Assembly: GCF_000835165.1 (NCBI RefSeq)
Contig: NZ_CP007790.1
Location: forward strand, 496,001 to 560,000
Reading direction: 5' to 3'
Source: Corynebacterium marinum DSM 44953
Lineage (GTDB): Bacteria; Actinomycetota; Actinomycetes; Mycobacteriales; Mycobacteriaceae
Length of the DNA: 64,000 nucleotides
Made by a program: the position numbers and the translations under genes. A model generated the notes under the pieces. The model searched no databases. It was not told where the DNA came from and saw only the letters and a list, made by a program, of their open reading frames with translations. Shown here piece by piece: positions 46,635 to 58,095 of this stretch (the stretch's first letter is position 1; the number at the start of each line of letters is the position of its first letter).

Positions 46635-47465
46635 CTAGGAACCTAAGGTGAACCAGTTGCCGAAGGGCCACCAGCCGGCCTTCTGCTGGGGCACGGCGGC
46701 CTGCTCGACCTCCGGGTCCGGGGCGGGGGCGACAGCCTCCTGCTGCTCCTGGGGCTCCTCCTGCCCCGCAGGCTGGTCTGCGCCGGCATCCGGGGCGTTG
46801 TCCGCCGTGGTGGCGGGCGCGGCCGGCTCGACGGTTGTCGTGGCTGCGGTGGCCGTACCAGCCTCGGCAGGTTCCGTAGCTTGCGCAGGCCCAGCCGTTT
46901 GCAGGGGCTCAGTAGATTCCGCCTGGTCGGCAGGACTGGTCGGTGCGGGGCTTTCGACGGGAAGGGTGGCCGGGGCCGCGGGGTTGTCCGTGGCGGTGGT
47001 CGGTGCGGGGGTCCCGTCCGGTGCGGGCGTCCCTGCGTCGGCCGGCGCCTCCTCCCGCGTCGTCGCAGGTTGCGCGGGCTCGGCGGATTCGGCGGAAGCC
47101 TCCGCGGACATGACGTTCTCGGGCCGGTAGACCACTGTGGGGTCGATGTTGGTGGGGGCGGCCTGCACCACGGCGTGAGGTGCCAGGTAGGGGTCGTCGG
47201 GGGCCGTGGGGGAGATCAGCTGCGGGTCGGGCGCCGGGGAGACGGTCGCGTCTTCGGCGGGGGTGGTGGTCTGGATCCGGCCTGCGGACTCGGAAATTGT
47301 GGCTACCTCGGTGGTGACCGTGGCAATATCAGAGGCGGAAGGTGTGGAGGGCGTGCCCGCGCGCCAGACTCCGTACCCGATGGCGACGGCGGCGATCAAG
47401 CCGACGGCGATGAACAGGTACACGCGACGGTTTTCGGCTTTCACCTTGCCCTTTGTCCCTTCCAT
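46635..47465 (-). CDS. Ala/Pro/Thr-rich single-pass membrane protein
   Basis: A 276-residue protein with a basic N-terminus, one membrane helix (about residues 14-33) and a long extracellular low-complexity region rich in Ala, Pro, Thr and Glu (about 60-255). It ends with a short aromatic segment (GWWPFGNWFTLG). Thr/Ser/Pro-rich tracts like this are typical of O-mannosylated cell-wall proteins; that is inference. The N-terminal anchor is likely since no cleavage site is clear. I do not recognise a family. The composition bias is unlike its neighbours. Confidence 0.65.
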   Translation of the reverse strand: MEGTKGKVKAENRRVYLFIAVGLIAAVAIGYGVWRAGTPSTPSASDIATVTTEVATISESAGRIQTTTPAEDATVSPAPDPQLISPTAPDDPYLAPHAVVQAAPTNIDPTVVYRPENVMSAEASAESAEPAQPATTREEAPADAGTPAPDGTPAPTTATDNPAAPATLPVESPAPTSPADQAESTEPLQTAGPAQATEPAEAGTATAATTTVEPAAPATTADNAPDAGADQPAGQEEPQEQQEAVAPAPDPEVEQAAVPQQKAGWWPFGNWFTLGS

Positions 47466-47576
47466 GGAAATCCTGATAACAACTCGGTAACAACATAGCA
47501 GAGATCATGTGCAAACGACCTGGTTTGCGGGGCTGAAAGGGCCCGCGCGTCGGCACGCAGAGAGGACCTGGAAGCA

Positions 47577-47930
47577 ATGAGTACTTGGGACGTGGCAATC
47601 TTCGGCGAGGAAGACAACATCGATTTCCTCGACGAACTCAATGACCTGGACGACGACGACATCATCGAGGCGGTCCGCGACGCCTGCCTGCTGGTACTGA
47701 AACAGCCGAACGTCTCCGAGGTCGAGCGGAAGAACGGGCTGGCGGCGGCGACCATTGCCGCCATCTGGGCCGGCGCGCCGTTCTCGGCCGGGGACGTCGC
47801 GGATTCGTACCCCTACATCCGGGCGCTCATCGGTTCCGGCGATGAGACGTTGAACGAGGCTGCGGCCGAACTGCTGGAGACCGTGGAGGAAGATCAGGAC
47901 GTGGATGCTTTCACGGAGGCGCTCTCCTAG
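47577..47930 (+). CDS. DUF4259 family protein
   Basis: A 117-residue acidic, helical protein of the DUF4259 type, beginning with STWDVAIFGEEDNIDFLDEL. Aspartates dominate the first 40 residues. Members are found singly in many bacteria, and their role is unknown. GAGGA lies upstream of the ATG. The gene occupies the place where, in C. glutamicum and M. tuberculosis, sahH lies before tmk. Confidence 0.75.
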   Translation: MSTWDVAIFGEEDNIDFLDELNDLDDDDIIEAVRDACLLVLKQPNVSEVERKNGLAAATIAAIWAGAPFSAGDVADSYPYIRALIGSGDETLNEAAAELLETVEEDQDVDAFTEALS

Positions 47931-47960
47931 CGGGCACGGCACCCGGTGTCCCGGTGCCCG
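47931..47960 (+). terminator. Hairpin after the DUF4259 gene
   Basis: CGGGCAC (47931-47937) pairs with GTGCCCG (47954-47960), with partial inner pairing. It starts at the base after the stop. No T-tract follows. Confidence 0.4.
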
Positions 47961-48058
47961 GCGTCCCGCGGCCGGCTCACGGCGCTGCAGGCTGAGCGGG
48001 CCGGGTACATTGGCGTGGATGCCGCAGGTCCCTACGAGCCGGAGCACCACCGATACTG

Positions 48059-48658
48059 ATGATCATCGCAATTGAAGGAATAGACGGCGCCGGAAAGAAC
48101 ACCCTGGTCAACGCGATCAGGGAGAGTTCGGGCGTCCCCGTCGCGGTACTCGCGTTCCCGCGCTACGACAGTTCTGTCCCCGCCCAGCTCGTCGCCGAGG
48201 CGCTGCACGGGCGGATGGGCGACCTGACCGACTCCGTCTACGCCATGGCCACCCTGTTCGCCCTGGACCGGTACGGCGCCCGGGAGCAGCTCATGCGCTA
48301 CGTCGACTCCGCGGAGATCATCCTGCTCGACCGCTACGTCGCCTCCAACGCGGCGTATTCGGCGGCGCGTCTGCAGGATGACGCCGTCATGGACTGGGTC
48401 CACGATCTGGAGTTCGGGAGACTGGGTCTTCCGGTCCCGGACCTGCAGGTTCTCCTGGCTACCGACCCTGGGACGGCGTCGCAGAGGGCCCTCTCGCGGG
48501 AGGCGCAGGACACAAGCAGGGAAAGAGATCGTTACGAACGTGACACCGGCCTGCAGAAACGGACCTATGATGCATATCTGAGGCTCGCTGAACGGGACTG
48601 GGCGGGTCGTTGGCTCGTCACCACCGATCCCGCGGATATCCTGCAAGAAATCAGATGA
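48059..48658 (+). CDS. tmk: Thymidylate kinase
   Basis: A 199-residue kinase that makes dTDP from dTMP. The P-loop is EGIDGAGKNT at residues 6-15, with the DR(Y) motif LLDRYVASNAAYS (about residue 91) holding the substrate pocket. The LID region (about 142-160) has ERDRYERD. It looks like the mycobacterial-type TMPK. The ATG at 48059 has only a weak GGAG upstream. mtrA follows after 24 bases, as in other Mycobacteriales. Confidence 0.93.
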   Translation: MIIAIEGIDGAGKNTLVNAIRESSGVPVAVLAFPRYDSSVPAQLVAEALHGRMGDLTDSVYAMATLFALDRYGAREQLMRYVDSAEIILLDRYVASNAAYSAARLQDDAVMDWVHDLEFGRLGLPVPDLQVLLATDPGTASQRALSREAQDTSRERDRYERDTGLQKRTYDAYLRLAERDWAGRWLVTTDPADILQEIR

Positions 48659-48682
48659 TCACCGAAGGAACGTGATTTTTCC

Positions 48683-49363
48683 ATGGCGCCAAAGATTCTC
48701 GTCGTCGACGACGATCCGTCGATCTCCGACATGTTGACCCTCGTCCTCGAGACGGAGGGGTTCGAACCGGTGGCCGTCATGGACGGTAATGAAGCCGTGC
48801 AGGCGTTCCGCGAGCACCAGCCGGACCTGATCCTGCTTGATCTCATGCTGCCGGGCATGAACGGCGTGGATATCTGCCGTGCCATCCGCCTGGAGTCCGC
48901 CGTGCCCATCGTCATGCTCACCGCCAAGACCGACACGGTGGACGTGGTGCTGGGGCTGGAGACCGGCGCGGACGACTACATCACCAAGCCCTTCAAGCCG
49001 AAAGAGCTGATCGCCCGCATCCGGGCGCGTCTCCGCCGCACCGAAGCCGCGCCCAACGAGATCCTCGAGGTCGGGGATCTGACCATCGACGTCCCGGAAC
49101 ACACCGTCAAGCGCGGCCACGAGGAGATCTCGCTCACCCCGCTCGAGTTCGATCTGCTCCTGGAGATGGCGCGGAGGCCGCGGAAGGTCCACACCCGCGA
49201 GGAGCTGCTGGAGAATGTGTGGGGGTACCGCCACGCCTCCGACACCCGGCTGGTCAACGTGCATGTGCAGCGGTTGCGCGCCAAGATCGAGAAGGACCCG
49301 GAGAATCCGCAGATCGTGCTCACCGTCCGGGGCGTGGGCTACAAGACGGGCATGGGGGAGTAG
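48683..49363 (+). CDS. mtrA: Response regulator MtrA
   Basis: A 226-residue OmpR/PhoB-type regulator. The receiver domain (about 4-115) has acidic pocket D9-D11 and phosphoacceptor Asp53 in LLDLMLPGM, with Lys103 in TKPFKPKEL. The winged helix (about 130-225) includes EFDLLLEMARRP and RVHVQRLRAKIE-like strands. It is the response partner of MtrB; the system controls cell wall and osmotic genes in C. glutamicum. AAGGAA lies 12 bases upstream of the ATG. It begins the mtrA-mtrB-lpqB unit. Confidence 0.95.
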   Translation: MAPKILVVDDDPSISDMLTLVLETEGFEPVAVMDGNEAVQAFREHQPDLILLDLMLPGMNGVDICRAIRLESAVPIVMLTAKTDTVDVVLGLETGADDYITKPFKPKELIARIRARLRRTEAAPNEILEVGDLTIDVPEHTVKRGHEEISLTPLEFDLLLEMARRPRKVHTREELLENVWGYRHASDTRLVNVHVQRLRAKIEKDPENPQIVLTVRGVGYKTGMGE

Positions 49364-49378
49364 CTCATAGTCCAGAAG

Positions 49379-50926
49379 TTGGCGGCCTATTTTCACCGGG
49401 TGTACGACCGCATCAGCGAGACCTGGCGGACCTCGCTGCAGGTGCGGGTCATCGGGTCGATTTTCCTCGCCTCCGCGGTCGTCATGTTCATCCTGGGGAT
49501 GTCCCTGATTTCCGTCGTCACCTCGCGGCTGGTGGATACGAAGCTGGACATCGCCAACTCGGAGATCGACCGCGCCCGCGTGACGGTGGAGCAGCAGATC
49601 GACGCCACGTCGGCGACGTCGACGGCGCAGGTGCGCATCAACTCGGCGCGGGCGTCGCTCACGCAGCGCACGTCCCAGTCGGACATCGCCGCGGTGTACG
49701 AGCCGGTCCTCGTCGTCGCAGGCCAGGAGGGGTCGGTGATCTCCGCGCCGGAGGGGTACCGCATCCCGGAGAAGTTGCGGCGCTTCGTGTCCGAGGACCA
49801 GGTCTCCTACCAGTTCGCCAACGTCAGCCGGGCGGACGGTTCCACCTATAACGCGCTGGTCATCGGCACGCCCACGGACACGGACATTCCGGATCTGCAG
49901 GTCTACCTGGTGATGTCCATGGAGTCGGACGAATCGACCCTGGCGCTCCTGCGCGGCCTTCTCTCCGCGGCGAGCGTGGTCGTGGTCGTGCTGCTCGTGG
50001 GCATCGCTTGGCTGGCCACGCAGCAGGTGACGGCGCCGGTCCGCTCGGCGTCGAGAATTGCCCAGCGGCTGGCCGCCGGACATCTGCGCGAACGCATGGC
50101 CGTCGACGGCGAGGACGAGATGGCGCGCCTGGCCATCAGCTTCAACGACATGGCGGAAAAGCTGTCCAGCCAGATCCAGCAGCTCGAGGAATACGGCGAC
50201 CTGCAACGTCAGTTCACCTCGGATGTGTCCCATGAGCTGCGCACCCCGTTGACCACGGTCCGCATGGCCGCGGACCTGATCGCCTCCGACCCGGACAGCC
50301 TCGAACCCCACACCCGGCGTGCTTCCGAGCTGATGATCCGCGAGCTCGACCGCTTCGAGGAGCTGCTCACCGACCTCCTGGAGATCTCGCGGCACGACGC
50401 CGGCGTCGCCGACCTCTCCGAGGCGCGTATGGACGTCCGCTCCTGCATCACCGCCGCCTGGGAGCAGACCGCGCACCTGGCGACCGCGCTGGATGTCGAG
50501 GTCCGGTTCCACACCCCCGACGAGCCGGTGCTCATCACCGGTGACCCGCGGCGCATCGAACGCGTGCTGCGCAACCTCTTCGCCAACGCCATCGACCACT
50601 CGGAGGGCAGTCCCATCGACGTGGTTCTGGCGGCCAACGAGGAGGCCGTGGCAATCACGGTCACCGACCACGGGGTGGGACTCAAACCGGGGCAGGAGGA
50701 GCTGGTGTTCAACCGTTTCTGGCGCGCCGACGCCTCCCGCCGCCGCCACTCCGGCGGGACGGGGCTGGGGCTGGCCATCGCCCGGGAGGATGTGGCGTTG
50801 CACGGCGGACGCCTCGACGCGGCGGGAACCATCGGGGTAGGTTCGCAGTTCCGGGTGGTCCTGCCGCGGGAGCCGCGGCAGATGTTCACCGAGAGCCCCC
50901 TGGAACTGGAGGCACCGACGCCATGA
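49379..50926 (+). CDS. mtrB: Sensor kinase MtrB
   Basis: A 515-residue membrane sensor kinase. Two transmembrane helices (about 25-47 and 190-212) surround an extracellular sensor of about 140 residues. The HAMP region (about 215-265) is followed by the phosphoacceptor SHELRTPL with His285 and the ATP-binding domain with N-box FANAIDHSEG, DHGVGLK and GGTGLGLAI. It phosphorylates MtrA. The TTG at 49379 is a weak call; GTG 49400 is an alternative. The stop overlaps the lpqB start (ATGA). Confidence 0.92.
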   Translation: MAAYFHRVYDRISETWRTSLQVRVIGSIFLASAVVMFILGMSLISVVTSRLVDTKLDIANSEIDRARVTVEQQIDATSATSTAQVRINSARASLTQRTSQSDIAAVYEPVLVVAGQEGSVISAPEGYRIPEKLRRFVSEDQVSYQFANVSRADGSTYNALVIGTPTDTDIPDLQVYLVMSMESDESTLALLRGLLSAASVVVVVLLVGIAWLATQQVTAPVRSASRIAQRLAAGHLRERMAVDGEDEMARLAISFNDMAEKLSSQIQQLEEYGDLQRQFTSDVSHELRTPLTTVRMAADLIASDPDSLEPHTRRASELMIRELDRFEELLTDLLEISRHDAGVADLSEARMDVRSCITAAWEQTAHLATALDVEVRFHTPDEPVLITGDPRRIERVLRNLFANAIDHSEGSPIDVVLAANEEAVAITVTDHGVGLKPGQEELVFNRFWRADASRRRHSGGTGLGLAIAREDVALHGGRLDAAGTIGVGSQFRVVLPREPRQMFTESPLELEAPTP

Positions 50927-52632
50927 GAATTGCCCTCACCCTGACCGCGGTTGCGGCGGCCGTCGGCCTGCTCACTGCGTGCACGACCCTGCCCACCGAC
51001 ACTGAACCGCAGGCGCTGCGTTCCTTTGAGCCGCAGGTGGTCGAGCAGACAGATCTGGGACCACAGCCCGGTCAGGAGCCAGACCTTCTCCTCCGCGACT
51101 TCTACACCGCCTCCGCGCACCCGGTGCAGGACTACCAGTCGGCCCGTTCCTTTCTGACGACGGAGACCGAGGAGCAGTGGAATCCCAGCGAGTCGATCCT
51201 GGTGGTCGACCGGATCGACCTGATCACCCAGCCCGGTTCCACTTCGGAACGCCGCTCATTCAACGTGCGCGGGTCCGTGGTAGGCCGGATCGCCACCGGC
51301 GGTTCCTACGAGCCGGAGAACGGCGTTTACGAGGCGACCGTGGAGATGGTGCGGGAGAACGGACAGTGGCGGATCTCCGCGCTGCCCGCGGGCGTGGTGC
51401 TGGAACGAACCGAGCTGCGCAACCAGTTCCAGCCGCAGCGCCTCTTTTTCGCCGCCCCCTCGGGCAACGTCCTGATCAGTGATCGCCGGTGGATCTACTC
51501 AGGCCACCAGGCATTGGACACCGCCCTGATCACCCTGATGATGGAAGGCCCGTCGCCGACGCTGGCGCCGGCGGTCAACGACCTTCTGCCTCCGGAGGCC
51601 ACCTTCGCAGGCGTGGTCGACGGGGCCTACAATTTCACCGGCCTCGCCGACGCGGACGATGAGGCCAGGCGCCTGTTCGCGGCGCAACTCGTGTGGACCC
51701 TGGCGGTGGCCAACGTCCCCGAGCCCTACGCGGTGCTCGCCGACGGGGTGCCCCTGTCCGCGGAGTACGAACAGCTCACCACCGACGACTTCGCCGAGTT
51801 CAACCCCCTGGTCAACACGTCCAGGACGGTGCCGCTCTACGCACTCACCGACGGTGTGGTCAGCCGGGTCGCATCCAACCAGGTGGCCCCGGTGGACGGG
51901 GAGCTGGGTAGCCTGCGCGACATCGAATCGGTCGACATCACCTCCACCGGGTCCGTCGCCGCGGTGCGGAAGGAGGGCACCGGGCCGGACAGCTCGGTGC
52001 TCATGTCCGGCACTCTGGAGGAGGGCCTGCGCGAGGCGCTGCGGGCCGAGACAATGTCGCGCCCCACCTTCGAGGTCGACCCGCAGAATCAGTGGGTCGT
52101 CGTCGACGGGGAGACCGTCGTCCGGGTGGTGTACTCCGGGCCGAGCGGCGAGTTCACCCGCTCCGAGGTGGACTCCTCGGAAATTGACGGGCTGGAGGGC
52201 GACATCTCCGTTCTTCGGCTGTCCAGGTCCGGCGCGCGCGTGGCCATGATCATCGACGGCCGCGTCCATGTCGGGGTAGTCAACCGGGTGGGGCCCGCGG
52301 ACAAACGGATCGTCAACGTCCGCGAGCTGGCCCCGCAGCTGGGCGGCACGGCACTGTCCCTGGACTGGCAGCCGGACGGCTCGCTCATCGTGGGCACCTC
52401 CACGCCGGAGACCCCGGTCTGGCGCATCGAACAGGACGGCTCGGCCGTCACCTCCCTGCCCTCCGGCAACATCACGGCCCCGGTCGTCGCGGTCGCCGCG
52501 GCGCCGTCGATGATCTACCTCACTGACGCGAACGCGGTTCTCCAGCTGCCGACGACCGGCGGGGACAACGTCTTCTGGCGTGAGGTCTCCGGCCTGCAGG
52601 GCGTGCGTTCCGCACCCGTGGTCGCCTACTGA
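50923..52632 (+). CDS. lpqB: MtrAB-associated lipoprotein LpqB
   Basis: A 569-residue lipoprotein that interacts with the extracellular part of MtrB in Mycobacteriales. The signal peptide has a lipobox LTAC with lipidation at Cys20. The mature part has an N-terminal GerMN-like domain (about residues 190-310) and a C-terminal beta-propeller (about 320-560). It overlaps mtrB by four bases, so its synthesis is coupled to that of the kinase. Confidence 0.92.
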   Translation: MRIALTLTAVAAAVGLLTACTTLPTDTEPQALRSFEPQVVEQTDLGPQPGQEPDLLLRDFYTASAHPVQDYQSARSFLTTETEEQWNPSESILVVDRIDLITQPGSTSERRSFNVRGSVVGRIATGGSYEPENGVYEATVEMVRENGQWRISALPAGVVLERTELRNQFQPQRLFFAAPSGNVLISDRRWIYSGHQALDTALITLMMEGPSPTLAPAVNDLLPPEATFAGVVDGAYNFTGLADADDEARRLFAAQLVWTLAVANVPEPYAVLADGVPLSAEYEQLTTDDFAEFNPLVNTSRTVPLYALTDGVVSRVASNQVAPVDGELGSLRDIESVDITSTGSVAAVRKEGTGPDSSVLMSGTLEEGLREALRAETMSRPTFEVDPQNQWVVVDGETVVRVVYSGPSGEFTRSEVDSSEIDGLEGDISVLRLSRSGARVAMIIDGRVHVGVVNRVGPADKRIVNVRELAPQLGGTALSLDWQPDGSLIVGTSTPETPVWRIEQDGSAVTSLPSGNITAPVVAVAAAPSMIYLTDANAVLQLPTTGGDNVFWREVSGLQGVRSAPVVAY

Positions 52633-52637
52633 CGCCG

Positions 52638-53240
52638 ATGGACCTGCTGCTTCCGCGCCGCTGCGCCGGGTGCGCCTCCCCGGGGGCCCATCTGTGCCCG
52701 CGGTGCAGGCAGACGCTGCGCAACCCGCCGCGCCGTATCCACACCCGCGTCGACCCGCACGTGCCGGTCTGGTCGCTCGGCCCCTACGCCGGCACCCACC
52801 GCCGGGTGGTCCTCTCGATGAAGGAGCGCCGGAACCTGGCGGTCCGCCGGCTGCTCGGCCCGGTGCTGGCAGCCTCCGTCACGCATCTGCAGGCGCGCGG
52901 CGAGCTTGCTGACGCCCTCGTGCTCGTCCCTGCGCCGACCCGGGCGGCGTCGGCACGCGTCCGGGGCGGGGACCCGGTGGCCGACGTGTGCGCGGCGACC
53001 GGGTTGGAGGTGTGCGACGCCCTGCGGCACGACCGGTCGGTGGGGGACCAGGTGGGCCTCGGGGTGGAGGGCCGACGACGCAACCTCGCGGGGGCGCTGG
53101 AACTGCGTCGCAGGCCCGGTGGCCGGGTGCTCCTGGTGGACGATGTAGCGACCACCGGATCCACCCTCGCCGCCAGTTCGGAAACCCTCTTCGCGGCGGG
53201 CTGCGACGTCGTCGGCGCGCTGGTGATGTGCCACGCCTGA
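52638..53240 (+). CDS. ComF-family phosphoribosyltransferase-like protein
   Basis: A 200-residue protein with an N-terminal zinc ribbon (C9 and C12 with CPRC at about 19-22) and a C-terminal PRTase fold with the PRPP loop VLLVDDVATTGSTL (about 163-176). Family members are ComF relatives linked to DNA uptake in some bacteria; no competence role is shown here. It sits five bases after lpqB, in the same order as in C. glutamicum. Start ATG 52638 is chosen for this spacing. Confidence 0.85.
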   Translation: MDLLLPRRCAGCASPGAHLCPRCRQTLRNPPRRIHTRVDPHVPVWSLGPYAGTHRRVVLSMKERRNLAVRRLLGPVLAASVTHLQARGELADALVLVPAPTRAASARVRGGDPVADVCAATGLEVCDALRHDRSVGDQVGLGVEGRRRNLAGALELRRRPGGRVLLVDDVATTGSTLAASSETLFAAGCDVVGALVMCHA

Positions 53241-53328
53241 ATATCAGGGGGGTTCACCGCCCCGGTTATGACCGGATGTAACATGGGAGGTGACTTGAGT
53301 TGTCCCACCAATTGTAGGGAGGAAGCAG

Positions 53329-53997
53329 ATGACATCACCTGCTGAGAACACCGATGTCCTGAGCCCCGAGGCGCAGGTCACCATCACGGGGCGGAACGTC
53401 GAGGTGCCCGAGCACTTCGCCGAGCGCGTCAACGCGAAGCTCGCCAAGATCGAGCGCCTGGATCCGACCCTCACGTTCTTCCACGTGGAACTCCAGCACG
53501 AGCCGAACCCGCGCCGTGAGTCGGAGTCCGACCGCATCCAGATCACGGCTACCGGAAAGGGCCACCTGGCCCGCGCCGAGGCCAAGGAGGACAGCTTCTA
53601 CGCTGCACTGGAAACCGCTCTGGCCAAGATGGAGCGTTCCCTGCGCAAGGTCAAGGCCCGCCGCTCCATCTCCCGCTCCGGCCACCGCGCGCCCCAGGGT
53701 GCAGGTGTCGTCGCCGCGGAGATCGCCGCGGAGGCGGAGAAGGCCCGTGCGGCCGACGACCGGTACGAGGCGGACCCCTATGCGGATTCCGTCAAGGACG
53801 TCGTCCCGGGACAGGTCGTCCGCACCAAGGAGCACACCGCCACCCCGATGAGCGTCGACGAGGCGCTGTCGGAGATGGAGCTCGTCGGCCACGATTTCTA
53901 CCTCTTCATCAACGAGGAGACGAACCGCCCGTCCGTGGTGTACCGCCGCCACGCTTTCGACTACGGCCTGATCGCTCTCGCCGCCGAAGAGAACTAG
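53329..53997 (+). CDS. hpf: Ribosome hibernation promoting factor, long form
   Basis: A 222-residue long-type HPF. The N-terminal S30AE domain (about 15-115) has the KLAKIERL and RSLRKVKAR helices, and the C-terminal dimerisation domain (about 160-220) has DEALSEMELVGHDFYLFIN and NRPSVVYRRH. It links two 70S ribosomes into inactive 100S dimers in stationary phase. A strong site GGAGGAAGC lies directly upstream. It precedes secA, as in C. glutamicum. Confidence 0.93.
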   Translation: MTSPAENTDVLSPEAQVTITGRNVEVPEHFAERVNAKLAKIERLDPTLTFFHVELQHEPNPRRESESDRIQITATGKGHLARAEAKEDSFYAALETALAKMERSLRKVKARRSISRSGHRAPQGAGVVAAEIAAEAEKARAADDRYEADPYADSVKDVVPGQVVRTKEHTATPMSVDEALSEMELVGHDFYLFINEETNRPSVVYRRHAFDYGLIALAAEEN

Positions 53998-54021
53998 GAA
54001 TCTTCCGCCGGTTTAACGCCT

Positions 54022-54065
54022 ACCGCCGCTCCCCAGGCACATCATGTGCTGCCGGGGGCGGCGGT
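54022..54065 (+). terminator. Terminator-like hairpin after hpf
   Basis: ACCGCCGC (54022-54029) pairs with GCGGCGGT (54058-54065), and a perfect inner stem GCACAT/ATGTGC (54037-54049) lies within it. The hairpin starts 24 bases after the hpf stop. The T-tract is poor. Confidence 0.55.
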
Positions 54066-54080
54066 GTCGTCGTTGTTGCG

Positions 54081-54107
54081 TACAATGGCGCGGAAGAAAC
54101 TAGTTTC
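54081..54107 (+). promoter_or_regulatory. secA promoter with palindrome near the transcription start
   Basis: TACAAT at 54081-54086 fits a -10 box. A perfect 12-base palindrome GAAACTAGTTTC (54096-54107) begins about three bases after the expected start point. It could be an operator or an mRNA element. Confidence 0.4.
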
Positions 54108-54132
54108 CATTCAACCTAAAGGACGACTGCAC

Positions 54133-56676
<2,544 letters not shown>

Positions 56677-56680
56677 TCCG

Positions 56681-57058
56681 TCAGAGCACGCGGAAGCTGA
56701 CCAGGCGCCGCCCGGCCATGCGGGCAGTGAAGGCGTGTGCCCGGCCGGCGGAGACGGCGGTGCCGAACATCTCTCCGCCCGGCCGCAGATGGAGGGTGTC
56801 CACCCGGACGGGGCCGCGGATGCCCTGACGTTGCCGTGCGGACGCGTGCAGGCGCACCGGCGCCGCGAACTGCGCGGGCTTGAGCTGGGGGAGGGGCCGC
56901 ATGCCGAAAGCGGCCTCCAGTGCGATGCGCACCAGCGCCTCCGCCCGGCGCTGGGATCCATCGGGGGGCGGCGGGGGTGACGGAGGGGTGGCGCCGGCGC
57001 GCGGCGGCCCGGGAGTGAGCACCTTGAGGTGCGTCAGACCGGGTACGGGGGACAACAT
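56681..57058 (-). CDS. DUF6459/Rv3235 family protein
   Basis: A 125-residue protein like the Rv3235 family found near secA in Mycobacteriales. The N-terminal part is Pro-rich, and the C-terminal half reads as a small beta-rich fold with AFGMRPLPQLKPAQF and the strand GRAHAFTARM. CAGGAG lies upstream of the ATG at 57058; longer in-frame ORFs to 57904 are not supported. The gene is convergent with secA1, with four bases between their stops. Role unknown. Confidence 0.7.
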   Translation of the reverse strand: MLSPVPGLTHLKVLTPGPPRAGATPPSPPPPPDGSQRRAEALVRIALEAAFGMRPLPQLKPAQFAAPVRLHASARQRQGIRGPVRVDTLHLRPGGEMFGTAVSAGRAHAFTARMAGRRLVSFRVL

Positions 57059-57151
57059 GGCTGCTCCTGAGAGGTCTCTAGGGGCAGACGCGGGTGGGCT
57101 GGGTATCATTGTGGCACGCAGACAGCGAAAACACATGTGAGGGAGCAGCGA

Positions 57152-57562
57152 GTGCGCGGATTGATCGTCGACTTTGTCGGAGTATTGGACGGACCGGAGG
57201 AAGAACAGCGCCGGTGGAAAGATCTCTTCGCCGCCGCGAAGGCGAACGGTGTCGCCACCGCCATCCTCTCGAATAACCCGGGCGGCCCCGCCGCGGAGGA
57301 GATCCGCGAGTGGGAGTACCGCGGCATCGTGGATGCTGTGCTGCTCTCCGGTGAGATCGGCGCCGAGAAGCCCGAGCCGGCGGCCTTCGCCGCGGCCGCC
57401 GAGGCGATTGAGCTGACGGTCAACGACTGCGTGCTCGTCGACGACTCGATCCTCAACGTCCGCGGCGCGGTCGAGGCGGGTCTGGTCGGTGTGCTGTACC
57501 AGGTGTTCGACCGGGCGGTCATCGAGATCTGCGCGATCTTCGACATCGAGGGCGAGTTCTAG
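57152..57562 (+). CDS. HAD-superfamily-like protein with altered catalytic site
   Basis: A 136-residue protein with a HAD fold. Motif I reads VDFVGVLDG with Asp7 but Val9 where catalysis needs Asp, motif II is LSNNPG (about residue 49), the lysine motif is EKPEPAAF (about 71) and motif IV is VDDSILNVRGA (about 95). Loss of the general acid at Asp9 makes phosphatase activity doubtful. The GTG at 57152 follows AGGGAG with six bases. The DUF6912 gene begins at the base after its stop. Confidence 0.75.
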   Translation: MRGLIVDFVGVLDGPEEEQRRWKDLFAAAKANGVATAILSNNPGGPAAEEIREWEYRGIVDAVLLSGEIGAEKPEPAAFAAAAEAIELTVNDCVLVDDSILNVRGAVEAGLVGVLYQVFDRAVIEICAIFDIEGEF

Positions 57563-58069
57563 GTGCGCGTCTACCTGCCCGCCACCTTCGCCATGCTGAC
57601 CGGCCTCAACGAAACCGGGACAATGACGGCCCGGTCGGGCTGGGGCTTCGCCGCCACTCCCGCGCTGGTGGAGTTCTACACCGCCGGCGACGAGGACGAG
57701 ATCGGTTACGCCGCTTTCCTCGACGCCGCCGAGGCCTCCCTCCGGCTGCTGGCCGTCGGTGATGAGGAGACTTTCCCGTATCGGCGGGTGGTCGTCTCTG
57801 TCGACGTGGACGACGCTGCGGTGACGCTCGCGCCGGAGAACGGCGAGTCCGTGGTCGCTCTGTCGCCGGCCCAGATCTCTCTGGCGGACATCGCTGCGAT
57901 CCACATTGACGTGGCGGAGTCGGAGGCGGCCACCCGGGCGGCCATCGACGCCGTCGACGCCGCTGACCTCGGCGACGAGGACGCGGAACTTGCCGTCGGC
58001 GATGCACAGGACAACTTCATGGCCTTCTATGATCCGACTGAACTGCCGTTCCTCGTCGAACTTCTCTGA
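57563..58069 (+). CDS. DUF6912 family protein
   Basis: A 168-residue acidic protein of a family restricted to actinobacteria (DUF6912). It begins RVYLPATFAMLTGL and contains PYRRVVVSVDVDD and SLADIAAIHIDV segments that suggest alternating beta-alpha structure. No catalytic residues are evident. Its GTG start follows directly after the TAG of the HAD-like gene, so they are co-translated. I know no function for the family. Confidence 0.7.
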   Translation: MRVYLPATFAMLTGLNETGTMTARSGWGFAATPALVEFYTAGDEDEIGYAAFLDAAEASLRLLAVGDEETFPYRRVVVSVDVDDAAVTLAPENGESVVALSPAQISLADIAAIHIDVAESEAATRAAIDAVDAADLGDEDAELAVGDAQDNFMAFYDPTELPFLVELL

Positions 58070-58095
58070 GGAAGTCCCGGCGGGGTGATGGACAA

